NCBI RefSeq assembly: GCF_030403745.1
Contig: NZ_JAQMWP010000002.1
Coordinates: forward strand, 372,001 to 436,000
Source: Streptomyces sp. S.PB5
GTDB lineage: Bacteria > Actinomycetota > Actinomycetes > Streptomycetales > Streptomycetaceae
Length of the DNA: 64,000 bases
Direction of reading: 5' to 3'
This document shows positions 1-8,253 of the stretch, piece after piece (the stretch's first letter is position 1; every line of letters starts with the position of its first letter). The translations under genes were made by a program, and so were the position numbers. A model generated the notes under the pieces. It saw nothing but the letters and a program-made list of their open reading frames with translations. It was not told the origin of the DNA and did no database searches.

Positions 1-355
1 CGCTCAGCTCGGCGAGGGCCTTGTCGGTGGGTTCTGTCTGGGCGGCCTCGATGGCGGCAAGGATGTCGGCCTTCTTGGACGTGGCTCCCAGGTCGATCGC
101 ATGGTCGGCGGCCCAGGCCTTGAGGCGTTCGACGGTCCACCTGTCGGACGGCTCCTCGCCGGGGGGATCGGCTGCGGGTTTGCCGCCCAGGACACGCCGC
201 AGCCGTTTACCGAGGCCCTCCTTGGGCTGGTCGAGGGCGACGCAGTGGCCGAGCTCGATACGCCGCAGCGCCTCGTCCTCGGGCACGTCGAGGATCTGCC
301 CGACGCTCGCGGACAGGCCGGGGCTGGCCACGGGCCGGTTGAACTGCACGCGCAT
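1..355 (-). CDS. Phage head-region protein with SAP/HeH-like segment (partial)
   Basis: This reading frame starts with ATG at 355 and runs off the left edge, giving about 118 residues. The start overlaps the stop of the upstream gene as TGATG, which supports translational coupling. The first half has a short beta-rich stretch. Residues about 72-110 (DRWTVERLKAWAADHAIDL followed by a helix with KKADILAAIEAA) resemble the small SAP or HeH helix-extended-loop-helix folds found in phage head proteins. Its position just downstream of the capsid gene fits a head-completion or accessory head protein. The exact function is not known. Confidence 0.7.
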   Translation of the reverse strand, partial: MRVQFNRPVASPGLSASVGQILDVPEDEALRRIELGHCVALDQPKEGLGKRLRRVLGGKPAADPPGEEPSDRWTVERLKAWAADHAIDLGATSKKADILAAIEAAQTEPTDKALAELS

Positions 356-732
356 CAGGGCTTCACCCGCCCGTTGCCGCGGATGACGGAGATACCGAAG
401 ACGGCGTCGCCTGCGGCGGTGTCGGTGGCCACGGCGCGGATGTACCGCTTGATGCCGTGGTAGCCGATCAGGGTGGTGGTGGCTGCGGTCAGCGTGGCGG
501 GCTCGGTGCCGTCCAGGTCGCTGTTGGCGACCGCGGTGTAGCCGGTGGCCAGGGAGTCGGACTCCTGGATCTCGACGGAGAACGCGTTGGAGGTGACGGC
601 GCCCACGGTGATCTGCACGGCGGCCGCGTCGAACCCGGCCAGGTCCACGCCGGTGCCGGTGACGGTCGCGGTGTAGGCGGCGGGGGCGACGGACTGGGCC
701 ACCGCGAGATGGTTCTTGATGTCGGTCCTCAT
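355..732 (-). CDS. Phage structural protein, hypothetical (125 aa)
   Basis: This is a 125-residue protein in the head gene cluster, between the major capsid gene and the partial gene at the left edge. It is rich in Ala, Thr and Val with alternating beta-type segments, for example AAYTATVTGTGVDLAGF and AVQITVGAVTSNAFSVEIQE. That composition is typical of small decoration or head-stabilising proteins, or of proteins exposed on the capsid. No cysteines, membrane segment or catalytic motif is visible. The role as a head decoration protein is inferred from position and beta-rich composition only. Confidence 0.65.
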   Translation of the reverse strand: MRTDIKNHLAVAQSVAPAAYTATVTGTGVDLAGFDAAAVQITVGAVTSNAFSVEIQESDSLATGYTAVANSDLDGTEPATLTAATTTLIGYHGIKRYIRAVATDTAAGDAVFGISVIRGNGRVKP

Positions 733-786
733 GACGGGACGCTTCCTTCCTGGCCCTGGGGCCTGGGTGGTGGGTCAGGGCGAGGA

Positions 787-2034
787 TCAGGCGACGGTGT
801 CGTTGGACTGCAGCCGCACGAACGGCTCTTCCAGGACCGGCATGGCGTCGGACTCCATGCGGCCGATGAACCCGATCTGGTTGCTCTCCGCGTACAGCTC
901 GACCAGGCGCTGGATCTCGAACTGCAGGGCGTCGACGATCCAGTAGTAGGAGAAGTCGCCGAGCATGCCGATGTAGTCGTTGTTCGCCATGGTCGACGGC
1001 GCGAACTCCGACAGGACGTGGGGGATTTCGAGGATGGTGTCCGGGGCGTCGCCGAGGCCGGCCTTCCAGATGTACTGGTCGTTGGCGTCCTTGATCTTGC
1101 GGACCTCGGCCAGGATCAGCCGGTGGAACAGCCACCGCGCCCGGGCGTGGTACTGCGGCTTGAGCGCGTACTTGGCGTCGATCAGGGCATCGGCCGCGTA
1201 GCCGTTGGTGGCATTGTTCACGAACCCGGTGCCGGACGTGGGGACGTCCTTGTCCCGGGCGGTGGTGATGCCTCCCAGGTCGGCGTTGCCGACGGTGAAC
1301 AGGCCCAACGGCTTCTGGTTGCCGTCGCCGGTCATGAACGCGTTCTCCTGCGCGGTGGCGTGCCGGTAGGCCATCCGCTCGCGCACGATCTGCTCGGGGT
1401 CCAGCGAGGCCCTGCGCAGCAGCGTGCGGGAGATCTTCACGCGCTTGGCGAGCGGGTGCGGGCGCAGCTCGCGCTTGCCGAAGCGCAGCGCGTCGTCCTG
1501 GCTGCCGGTGCCGACCTCGGAGGTCCAGGTGGCGTCGGCGAGGTCGGCGTCACGGGTCGGCACGCCGAGGGACTCAGCCTGTGTCAGGCGCATCACGGTG
1601 GCCAGGCCGCGCAGCGGCAGCTGGTCGTCGACGTTGGCCAGGAGCCGGTTGACGAACTCCTCCGGCGCGACGAGGAAGCCGCCCTCGGGGTCGTTGCCCG
1701 CGTTCAGTGCGCGGGCGTGCTCGGCGGACAGGCCGGGCCGGCCGTCGCGCAGGTAGGCGTTCCACGCCGTCATCTGCACGGCGGCGTTGCGGTTGCCCGG
1801 GCGGCCGTCGTCCGGGATGTCGTCGACCGTGTCGCGGTCGTCCTCAAGGAGGCGTTCGGCCCGCTCGATGGTCCGGTCGAGCTTGTCTCGCTCGTCCATG
1901 ACCGCGTCGAACTTGGTCTCCTCCTCCGGCGTCATCGAGCGGCCCGCGTCAGTGGCCGCCTGCATGATGCCCGTGGCCTCGTGCCCCAGCTTGCTGCGCT
2001 GGGCCTTCAGCTCGCGGATCTTCAGGGTCGTCAT
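787..2034 (-). CDS. HK97-family major capsid protein
   Basis: The 415-residue protein matches the HK97 gp5-like capsid layout. Residues about 1-75 form a charged helical region (many E, K, R and D, for example DERDKLDRTIERAERLLED), as expected for the delta domain that acts as an internal scaffold and is removed by the protease. The shell domain follows, starting near GGFLVAPEEFVNRLL (about residue 118) and containing the typical SRTLLRRA and AFMTGDGNQKPLGLF segments. It lies directly downstream of the prohead protease gene, the normal order in these phages. The assignment to the family is secure; whether subunits crosslink cannot be told. Confidence 0.95.
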   Translation of the reverse strand: MTTLKIRELKAQRSKLGHEATGIMQAATDAGRSMTPEEETKFDAVMDERDKLDRTIERAERLLEDDRDTVDDIPDDGRPGNRNAAVQMTAWNAYLRDGRPGLSAEHARALNAGNDPEGGFLVAPEEFVNRLLANVDDQLPLRGLATVMRLTQAESLGVPTRDADLADATWTSEVGTGSQDDALRFGKRELRPHPLAKRVKISRTLLRRASLDPEQIVRERMAYRHATAQENAFMTGDGNQKPLGLFTVGNADLGGITTARDKDVPTSGTGFVNNATNGYAADALIDAKYALKPQYHARARWLFHRLILAEVRKIKDANDQYIWKAGLGDAPDTILEIPHVLSEFAPSTMANNDYIGMLGDFSYYWIVDALQFEIQRLVELYAESNQIGFIGRMESDAMPVLEEPFVRLQSNDTVA

Positions 2035-2086
2035 TTCCGTCCCCTTCTGGGTGTGGGTGGTGCCGCCCGCGGTGCGGGGGCGGAAG

Positions 2087-2827
2087 TCAGTGGTTGAGGC
2101 CGGCCAGGCGCAGCAGGCGGGCCCTGTCGACGATTACGCCGGTCGCGCGGCCGTCGTCGTCGGTGTCGCCGGCGGCATTGAGGAGTTCCTGCAGCGCGTC
2201 CCGGGCGGACTCGACGAGCTGCTTGTTCTTCTTCGACAGCACCGCGCCCGCGCGGCCGCCCGCGGCCTGCAGCTCGTCGAGGTGGGCCATGACCGCCTGA
2301 GCGAAGGCCTCGGCGTCGGGGCGGCCGCCCGCCAGGTGACGGACCAGGGCCAGCCGGTCCTCACGGCCGGACTCGACGATGGCGTTGGGGTCCATCGGCA
2401 GCGGGACGGCGGAGACTTCGAACAGCTCCCAGCCCTCGGGGGTGCCGTCGTCGGCGATGTTCCAGACGTCGAAGCCGATGGAGAACGCGTTCATGATCTT
2501 GTTGCGGTACTTGCGTTCGACCTTGCGGGCGAAGTCGTCGTCCTGGTCGAAGACGATGGCCATCTTCAGCGCGTCGCCGTCGATCCAGGTCTTGTCGGAG
2601 CGGCCGATCGGCAGGCCGTCGCGACCCCAGTACGAATGCCCGTAACCGACCACGGGGTTGGCCTCGAAGCGGCCGAGCTCGGCGCCCTTCATGGTGAGGT
2701 TGAGGCCGTCGCCCTTGCGGCCCTCGGTGGCGGCGACGATCGTCAGCGGCTTGCCCGCGGAGTCGTCGCCCTGCTCGTCGTCGGCGCGCTGGACGTAGCC
2801 GCGCATGTAGTGACGCTGGCCCTTCAT
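2087..2827 (-). CDS. HK97-family prohead protease
   Basis: This 246-residue protein has the hallmarks of the HK97 prohead protease (herpes assemblin-like fold). A conserved His occurs in VGYGHSYWG (about H64) and the Ser nucleophile in NAFSIGFD (about S116). The C-terminal 80 residues are helical and charged, as in proteases that also carry a scaffold-targeting tail. Family members cleave the capsid delta domain during maturation. The ATG start overlaps the stop of the small gene upstream by four bases, and the capsid gene follows 52 bp downstream, so all three are probably cotranscribed. Confidence 0.92.
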   Translation of the reverse strand: MKGQRHYMRGYVQRADDEQGDDSAGKPLTIVAATEGRKGDGLNLTMKGAELGRFEANPVVGYGHSYWGRDGLPIGRSDKTWIDGDALKMAIVFDQDDDFARKVERKYRNKIMNAFSIGFDVWNIADDGTPEGWELFEVSAVPLPMDPNAIVESGREDRLALVRHLAGGRPDAEAFAQAVMAHLDELQAAGGRAGAVLSKKNKQLVESARDALQELLNAAGDTDDDGRATGVIVDRARLLRLAGLNH

Positions 2828-3030
2828 CGGTCCCTCCCGGGGTGTCGTATCTGCCGGTCACGCGGCGCGGTCTGCTGCTGACGGGCGGCGAAGCGCGCCG
2901 GAACGCGGCCGCAGGAGTCCTCACGGCGCACGTGCCACCAGGCCCCGGACGGGCCGCGCTCGGCGGGGCACCCGCACTCCGAGCAACTGCCTTGCTCGAT
3001 CCCGTCCCGGGGCTGCTCAGTCGGCGACAA
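2824..3030 (-). CDS. Small phage protein with Cys cluster (68 aa)
   Basis: A 68-residue frame fits between portal and protease genes. It starts with TTG 14 bases inside the end of the portal gene and ends in a four-base overlap with the protease start. Near the N-terminus it has CSECGCP followed by a WWHV segment and a further Cys, suggesting a small metal-binding knuckle. It has no homologue I recognise. The tight overlaps at both ends are the main support that it is translated. The TTG start lacks a clear ribosome binding site, so the exact N-terminus is uncertain. Confidence 0.5.
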   Translation of the reverse strand: MSPTEQPRDGIEQGSCSECGCPAERGPSGAWWHVRREDSCGRVPARFAARQQQTAPRDRQIRHPGRDR

Positions 3031-5071
3031 CGGGCACCACCTGACACCTGCAACCCGCGTGCACGGGCGGGTGGAAGGTGTTGCGCTTGGCCTTCAGGGC
3101 CTCGCCGTCATTGCCCTCGACCTCGTCGCCCTTGGCGATGAACGGCACCTCGATCTCGGTCGTACGGCCGTCGAGCTTCGTGCAGTACGGGCAGTGCTTG
3201 GAGCCCTGGGTGACCCACTTCAGGGTCTGGACACCGGCCTCTTTCCACGTCTCCCGCGCGGCCGCGTTGGGCAGTTGCGCGCCCTCCCAGCGGGCGGTCT
3301 GTGCGGGCCGCTCCTGCTGCCACTTGATGAGCCGCTCGACGACCGCGGCCGCCGCGTCCTCCTGGGTGTCGGCCTGCTCGGTCTGCTTGCGCAGCTGCCC
3401 GAAGCTGGAGGCGATGCGGTAGGCGACGTGCGCGAGCGTGTATGCGTGCGCCCACGTGGACAGGTCGACGTCGTCCTCGTGGCCGACCTCCTCGGCGGCG
3501 TCCTCGGCGACGTCGGCGGCGAACGCGGTGATGATCGGCAGCCACAGCGCGGTCATCGCCTCGGCGATCGGCCCGTCCGTGGCGTACAGGGCGGACAGCG
3601 CGGCGAGGAACGCGGACGTCGAGCGGGCGCCGCGGCCGCCGGGGATCAGGTGCTCGTCGACCAGGGCGCCGACCTTCTTGCGTTCAAGGTCTGCGATCTC
3701 TTGGTCGGCCTCCTCGATCTTCGGTGCCCACGCGTCGGCCAGCCGCTCGCGCGCGGCGATGCCGCGACCGCGCAGCAGGCGCGCGTACCGGCGGGCGGCC
3801 TCGCGGCCCTCGCCGTCGACGTCGTCCTCGGCTGCCGGCGTGCTGGCGCCGGCGGGGACCATGTTGAGCGGGACCAGGTAGGCGTCGCCGCCGTCGACCG
3901 GGTTGAGGTTCTCCTTCTCCCGGACGTCGTTGGCAGACAGCCAGCCCCACTGGCGGCCGATCGCGTACGCCGCATAGCGGGCCGCGGTGTTGCCGCGCAG
4001 CAGCGCGTCGACCAGGTGCTCGGGGAAGTACCGCGCCCGTTCCTCGGGCAGGAGAAGCTGGGTGAGGATGGCCTGCTCCCACCGCGTCAGCCACGCGCTC
4101 AGGGCGGACGACACGTAGTCCAGCTGCTGTTCCTCGATGTTCGAGAACGTGGCGCGCTCAAGGTCACCGATCTTGTGGGGCGGCAGGCGCAGCCACCGGG
4201 CCATGTCGGTCACCTGCAGCTTGCGGGTCTCCAGGAACTGGTTGGCGTCGTTGGGCAGACCGACGGCCTGCCAGGTCACGCCCTCCTCCAGGATTGCCAC
4301 GCGGTGGGCTCGGTCGATGCCGCGGTGAATGTTCTCCCAGTCGTCGGCCATGCGCTTGCGCGCCTCGGGCGAGAGGTTCTCCGGGTGGCTCAGCGCCCCT
4401 GCAGGAGCCGCGCCGTTCGAGAACGTCTTGGCGCCGTAGTGCTCGGTGGCCAGGCCCAGGCCGATGCTGTTCGCGGCGAGTTCGACGACGGAGTAGCCGG
4501 TGACACCGTCGTCGCCGAGGCCGTTGATGCACAGGAACTCGCCGGGGGCGAGGTTGGCGTAGATGCCGTTGACGTCGTCGCGGTACTGCACCCACCGCTC
4601 GACGCGTCCCTTGCCCATCTGTCGGACCTTGATCCGTACACGGTCCGGGCGCAGCGGCCACAGCTCCTCGACCACGCCGGTGCGTTCGTGGGTGACGACG
4701 TAGGCGACGCCGCGGCCCCAGGTGATGGCGTGGCCCTGCAGGGCCTCCTTGAAGGCCATCGCGCCCATCATGTCGTTGGGCGCATCGTGCAGCAGCGGGT
4801 AGAGCGGGTGGCTGGTGGCACGGCGCTTGCCGCGGGCGAGGCGCTCGTACAGGAACAGCGGCAGCAGGCCGAGGTCCTCGGCGATGACGCGGACGCCGGC
4901 GAAGAACGGCGCGTACATCATCGCGGTGTCGTAGTCGACGCGGACGCCGGCGCTGTTGGCCATGTCGCCGCGGAACCAGTCGACGACCCACTTCTCCGGG
5001 GTGGCGATCGAGGACAGCGGGCCGGCCGAGGCCCGGGCCACGGCCCGCACCCCGGAACGCAGGAAGCCCAT
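3017..5071 (-). CDS. Portal protein fused to MuF/SPP1 gp7-type head morphogenesis domain
   Basis: The 684-residue protein begins with an HK97-type portal (about residues 1-420). It includes FAGVRVIAEDLGLLPLFLY and the helical region ending near the NDVREKENLNPVDGG segment that these portals share. After a linker, the C-terminal third looks like the minor head protein family, ending with GSKHCPYCTKLDGR and HPPVHAGCRCQV, the Cys/His signature seen at the end of MuF-like proteins. Separate genes encode these parts in many phages; here they are one polypeptide. The portal forms the dodecameric DNA channel at one capsid vertex. Confidence 0.92.
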   Translation of the reverse strand: MGFLRSGVRAVARASAGPLSSIATPEKWVVDWFRGDMANSAGVRVDYDTAMMYAPFFAGVRVIAEDLGLLPLFLYERLARGKRRATSHPLYPLLHDAPNDMMGAMAFKEALQGHAITWGRGVAYVVTHERTGVVEELWPLRPDRVRIKVRQMGKGRVERWVQYRDDVNGIYANLAPGEFLCINGLGDDGVTGYSVVELAANSIGLGLATEHYGAKTFSNGAAPAGALSHPENLSPEARKRMADDWENIHRGIDRAHRVAILEEGVTWQAVGLPNDANQFLETRKLQVTDMARWLRLPPHKIGDLERATFSNIEEQQLDYVSSALSAWLTRWEQAILTQLLLPEERARYFPEHLVDALLRGNTAARYAAYAIGRQWGWLSANDVREKENLNPVDGGDAYLVPLNMVPAGASTPAAEDDVDGEGREAARRYARLLRGRGIAARERLADAWAPKIEEADQEIADLERKKVGALVDEHLIPGGRGARSTSAFLAALSALYATDGPIAEAMTALWLPIITAFAADVAEDAAEEVGHEDDVDLSTWAHAYTLAHVAYRIASSFGQLRKQTEQADTQEDAAAAVVERLIKWQQERPAQTARWEGAQLPNAAARETWKEAGVQTLKWVTQGSKHCPYCTKLDGRTTEIEVPFIAKGDEVEGNDGEALKAKRNTFHPPVHAGCRCQVVPVVAD

Positions 5072-5077
5072 CGCGCG

Positions 5078-5266
5078 TCACCCGCCTTTCTTCGCGTCGA
5101 TGAGCTCCTGGCGCGCGGCGGCCTTCTCCGCGAGGACGGAGCCGCCCAGGCCGATGACGACGAGCGCGCCGCCCACGACGGTCAGGCCGAGCCAGGGGGC
5201 GATGAGCCACAGGCCTGCGCCGAGGAACACGATTCCGAGCAGCGCGAGGACGTCCCAGCGGTCCAC
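5078..5266 (-). CDS. Small phage membrane protein (62 aa, two hydrophobic segments)
   Basis: This 62-residue frame lies between large terminase and portal genes with only 18 and 6 bp gaps. The GTG start is preceded by GGAGGTGACG. Two hydrophobic stretches (about residues 7-24 and 28-44, with LALLGIVFLGAGLWLIAPW and LTVVGGALVVIGLGG) are followed by a charged helical tail (EKAAARQELIDAKKGG). The topology suggests a helical hairpin in the membrane, but it is not at a lysis-cassette position. It may be a small accessory protein common in actinophage head operons. No function can be assigned. Confidence 0.6.
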   Translation of the reverse strand: MDRWDVLALLGIVFLGAGLWLIAPWLGLTVVGGALVVIGLGGSVLAEKAAARQELIDAKKGG

Positions 5267-5284
5267 CCGTCACCTCCGTTGGGG

Positions 5285-7102
5285 TCACAGGGCCATGCCC
5301 TGGCTTTCGTAGACGGACGGCTTGGGCATGCCGCGCATGGCGCCGTCGAGGGCGAACAGCAGGGCGGGGATGCCGTCGATGCGCTTGCCGGTCTTCTCCC
5401 GGTCGGGCTTGACCGGCCGCTGCCGGTCGGGGTCGTCGCGCGGGGACTTCTTCTCGACGACGTCGGCCATCCACTGCGCGACCGGGTTGCCGAAGTGGCT
5501 CAGCTCGTCGGCCTTCAGCCGGCGCATGAGCTCACCCATCGGCCCGGTCATCCGCAGGTAGGTCGTGTCGGATTCGAGCATCTTCAGCCGGGTGCGCTTG
5601 ACGATCGCCTGCCGTACGGGCTCGCCGGACCACTTGTCGTAGGTGATGTCGACGATGCGGAAGTCTTTGTGGTCCGCGGCGATGTCGTCGTAGATCCGGT
5701 CGTAGTCGATCGTGTCGCCGTCGGTGGCGGTGATCCAGCCCTCGGCCACCCATTCCGACAGGCGCCCGTTGGTGTGCGTGTCGAGGTCCTCGACGACCGA
5801 CTCGGGCAGCCAGAACCGCCACAGGACCTCACCGCCGGGGAAGACCAGGGCGAACGCGGTCAGGTCGAGCTTGCTGGACAGGTCCAGTCCGCCCCAGCAG
5901 CGCTGGCCCTGGAGCTTGGCGCGGATCCAGTCCGGTGTCGGGGCAACCTCGCCGACTCGCGCGTTCCACAGGTCCATGGACAGCCAGCGCGTCACCTGGC
6001 TCACGCGCTGGTTGAGGCGGAACTGCAGGAAGGAGTTCTCTTTGCTGCGGTCGTTGCGGGCCTCGGCGGCGTCCTCGCGCAGGGCCTGCACCGACAGGAA
6101 GGAGCCGAGGGCGGGGTTGGGCCAAGACCAGTTCGCCTCGTCCCACGGGTCGGTGGACACCGGCAGTTCGGGGCGGGCGGGGAACAGTCGCCACAGCCGC
6201 TCAAGGTCGTCGACGGTGCGCGGCATCTTCCGCACGAACGCGAAGTGGTGCGGCGCCCGCGCCGGGTCCTCCATGACCCGGTCGGCCTCGTCGATCATGT
6301 CGGCGCCGAACGAGGCGCCGTCCTTGGTCTCGGTGGTGATCGCGAGCATGAGCGGCTGCGTGCGCGCGCCGGCGCCGGTGACCATCGCATCCCACAGGGT
6401 GGCGTCCGGCTGCGAGAGGACTTCGTCCAGGATGAAGCAGTGCGGCGAGTGGCCGAGCTCGTTGTCGGCGTCCGAGGGGATGACCTCGTAGTGGCTGCCG
6501 GTCTTCTCGTCGACCAGGCGGCGGGCGTTCTTGATGTGGGTCAGCCGCGCCGCGAGGATCGGCGACTTGCGCATCATCTTCACCGCGGGCTCGAACACCT
6601 TGCCCGCCTGGCGGGTGTTGGCGGCCGCGCCGTAGACCTCGGCGGATTCCTCGCCGTCCCCGACGAGCATGTACAGCGCGATCCCGGACAGCAGTGCGCT
6701 CTTGCCGTTCTTGCGGGCCATGACGATGGTCGCGCGGGTGTAGCGGCGAACGTAGCAGCCCCACTGATCCGACCAGTGGACCTCGCCGAAGAGAGGCCGG
6801 ATGATCTCGTGTTCCTGCCACGGCGCGAGTTCGAAGCGGGTGTTGGCCAGGGCGCCGGCGGGGTGGATGAGCAGCTCGGCGAAGAACTTCACGACCTTGT
6901 CGGCGCGTGGCTCGCAGTAGTGCGCGCCGCGCTTGCTGCAGGTCTTGCCGTCGAGGGTGTACCCGCACGTCCCGCCGCGCCGACTGTTGGGCCGCCACCG
7001 CTTGTTGTGGTCGACCTTGAGGACGCGCCGCCTGGTGGTGCGGCCCGGGCGGGCGGCCGCCTTGCTGCGGGCCGGGCGCCGGGTCGTGGTGGCCGGGGAC
7101 AT
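5285..7102 (-). CDS. Terminase large subunit
   Basis: The 605-residue protein is a phage packaging motor. The ATPase half has a Walker A variant (MARKNGKSALLSG, about residues 128-140) and a Walker B (HCFILDEV, about 221-228). The C-terminal nuclease half has an acidic residue in GGLDLSSKLDLTAFALVF. The protein cuts concatemeric DNA and drives it through the portal. The N-terminal 65 residues are basic and carry a cysteine-rich stretch (Cys near 46, 55 and 63) that is unusual for the family. The small terminase gene ends 18 bp upstream. Confidence 0.95.
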   Translation of the reverse strand: MSPATTTRRPARSKAAARPGRTTRRRVLKVDHNKRWRPNSRRGGTCGYTLDGKTCSKRGAHYCEPRADKVVKFFAELLIHPAGALANTRFELAPWQEHEIIRPLFGEVHWSDQWGCYVRRYTRATIVMARKNGKSALLSGIALYMLVGDGEESAEVYGAAANTRQAGKVFEPAVKMMRKSPILAARLTHIKNARRLVDEKTGSHYEVIPSDADNELGHSPHCFILDEVLSQPDATLWDAMVTGAGARTQPLMLAITTETKDGASFGADMIDEADRVMEDPARAPHHFAFVRKMPRTVDDLERLWRLFPARPELPVSTDPWDEANWSWPNPALGSFLSVQALREDAAEARNDRSKENSFLQFRLNQRVSQVTRWLSMDLWNARVGEVAPTPDWIRAKLQGQRCWGGLDLSSKLDLTAFALVFPGGEVLWRFWLPESVVEDLDTHTNGRLSEWVAEGWITATDGDTIDYDRIYDDIAADHKDFRIVDITYDKWSGEPVRQAIVKRTRLKMLESDTTYLRMTGPMGELMRRLKADELSHFGNPVAQWMADVVEKKSPRDDPDRQRPVKPDREKTGKRIDGIPALLFALDGAMRGMPKPSVYESQGMAL

Positions 7103-7120
7103 GGCGCCTCCGCAGGTCGG

Positions 7121-7603
7121 TCAGGACAGCAGCCGCTCGGCCCCCAGTCCGTCGCCCTCGTTCGGGATCTTCAGGCCTGCGCGGTCGGACGGGGTCAGAC
7201 CAAACCGCGCGCCGTACGTACGGACCTGGGCGTCGGCCGCGTCCAGGGCGAGGAGCCAGGGGTTCTTGCCGCGCCGGTGGCCGCTGATGTCGCCGTTCTT
7301 GTTGAACACCGGCGACTCGACGACCGCGCCTTCCTCCTCGACGTGCCGGGCGGCATCCCGGCGGCGGGCGACGGCGTCGCACCAGGCGGCGAACGCCTCG
7401 ACGTCCCACGCGGTCAGCACCCGCTTGGCCTCAAGGTCGGGGGCGTACTCCTCCCACACCTCCCGGGCCTCGTCACTCAGCCAGGTCGGCGGGGCGACGT
7501 CGCCGGCGGACGGCTGCGGCTCGTCCGAGTTGATTCGGTCCTTGCGGTCGCCGTGCAACACCCGCAGCTGGGTCGGCTTGGGGGCCGGGCCACGCTTCCC
7601 CAT
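7121..7603 (-). CDS. Terminase small subunit, P27 family
   Basis: The protein of 160 residues starts with MGKRGPAPKPTQLRVLHGD, the standard beginning of P27-type small terminases. ATG at 7603 was chosen because GGAGGTGATC precedes it immediately; longer upstream readings have no such site. The helical core (WLSDEAREVWEEYAPDLE and the following AWDVEAFAAWCDAVARRRD) matches the family. The protein recognises the packaging site and recruits the large subunit, whose gene follows 18 bp downstream. Confidence 0.93.
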   Translation of the reverse strand: MGKRGPAPKPTQLRVLHGDRKDRINSDEPQPSAGDVAPPTWLSDEAREVWEEYAPDLEAKRVLTAWDVEAFAAWCDAVARRRDAARHVEEEGAVVESPVFNKNGDISGHRRGKNPWLLALDAADAQVRTYGARFGLTPSDRAGLKIPNEGDGLGAERLLS

Positions 7604-7671
7604 GATCACCTCCAGTGGTGACGCACCGTTACGGCGGCCGCCGCGGTACGGCGGATCCCGATACCTGTCAG

Positions 7672-7695
7672 CGCGGGAGGGGGCTCCCCCCCGCG
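7672..7695. other. GC hairpin upstream of terminase genes (possible cos or attenuator)
   Basis: The intergenic space between the HNH gene and the small terminase gene (7604-7758) holds a strong short hairpin. CGCGGG pairs with CCCGCG and an inner G-run pairs with a C-run, with one bulged A. In many cohesive-end siphoviruses the cos site lies here, next to HNH and terminase genes. The hairpin could instead be a weak terminator or attenuator. Sequence alone does not decide. Confidence 0.35.
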
Positions 7696-7758
7696 TTCCG
7701 ACCCCTCCCAGGGCCAGAGATTTGAGGCCCCCTCCCCGGCCGGCGTTGTCACGCTCGG

Positions 7759-8175
7759 TCAGAACGGAGGGGCGTCCGGCTCGCGCGGGGTCGCTGCCCA
7801 ACCGGCCGGCTGATGCTTGCCCGTTGCCCGGGCGTGGCACGAGGCGCACAGGCCTCGGCCGTAGTTCGGGTGGTGCTCGTCCAGGCCGCGCCGGCGCAGC
7901 TCGCGCTTGGACAGTGGGTAGTGGTCGGCGTGCTCGCTGCGCGCGCCACAGGGTGAGCCGTGCTTGTGCTCGGTCGACGTGCACACGCACGTCGGGTCAC
8001 GTTCGAGGACGCCCTTGCGGAAGCGGTCGCGGTGCTCGGCGTCGTAGCCCTGAGCCTTGGCCGAGGGGCGGTCGCGGCGGGAACGGGCCAGGCACTCGGC
8101 GCACTTGGCCGAGCCAGGTACGGGTGTGCCCGGGCAGCTGCCTGTCGTACAGGGGCGGGGAGCGCGGGAGGGCAT
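7759..8175 (-). CDS. HNH endonuclease
   Basis: This 138-residue protein has the HNH nuclease layout. There are Cys pairs at the N-terminus (CTTGSC and CAECL), the central HADHYPLSKREL with the catalytic His region, and the C-terminal NYGRGLCASCHARATGKHQ. AGGAGGTGAGC precedes its ATG. HNH enzymes next to terminase genes are known in cohesive-end phages, where they assist specific cleavage and packaging by the terminase complex. The neighbouring terminase genes strongly favour this role over a homing endonuclease. Confidence 0.92.
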   Translation of the reverse strand: MPSRAPRPCTTGSCPGTPVPGSAKCAECLARSRRDRPSAKAQGYDAEHRDRFRKGVLERDPTCVCTSTEHKHGSPCGARSEHADHYPLSKRELRRRGLDEHHPNYGRGLCASCHARATGKHQPAGWAATPREPDAPPF

Positions 8176-8202
8176 GGGCGCTCACCTCCTGCGGGTATGG
8201 GT

Positions 8203-8233
8203 GCGGCCCCGTACCTGGTGGGCACGGGGCCGC
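8203..8233 (-). terminator. Hairpin terminator after the 177-aa membrane protein gene
   Basis: A perfect 10-bp inverted repeat (GCGGCCCCGT and ACGGGGCCGC) with an 11-base loop lies 20 bp after the stop of the gene ending at 8254 and before the HNH start. There is no U-tract, as is common in Streptomyces terminators. It probably separates that gene from the late packaging operon. Confidence 0.65.
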
Positions 8234-8253
8234 GTGGTGTGTAAAGGGGTACC

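Noticed and set aside
457..2097. Long plus-strand open frame opposite the capsid and protease genes
   Set aside because: It is a high-GC shadow: Gly/Val/Arg/Asp-rich low-complexity translation opposite clear capsid and protease genes, with no family motif.
3059..7621. A 1520-codon plus-strand open frame opposite portal and terminase
   Set aside because: Its composition mirrors the codons of the minus-strand portal and terminase genes; it has no domain and no ribosome binding site.
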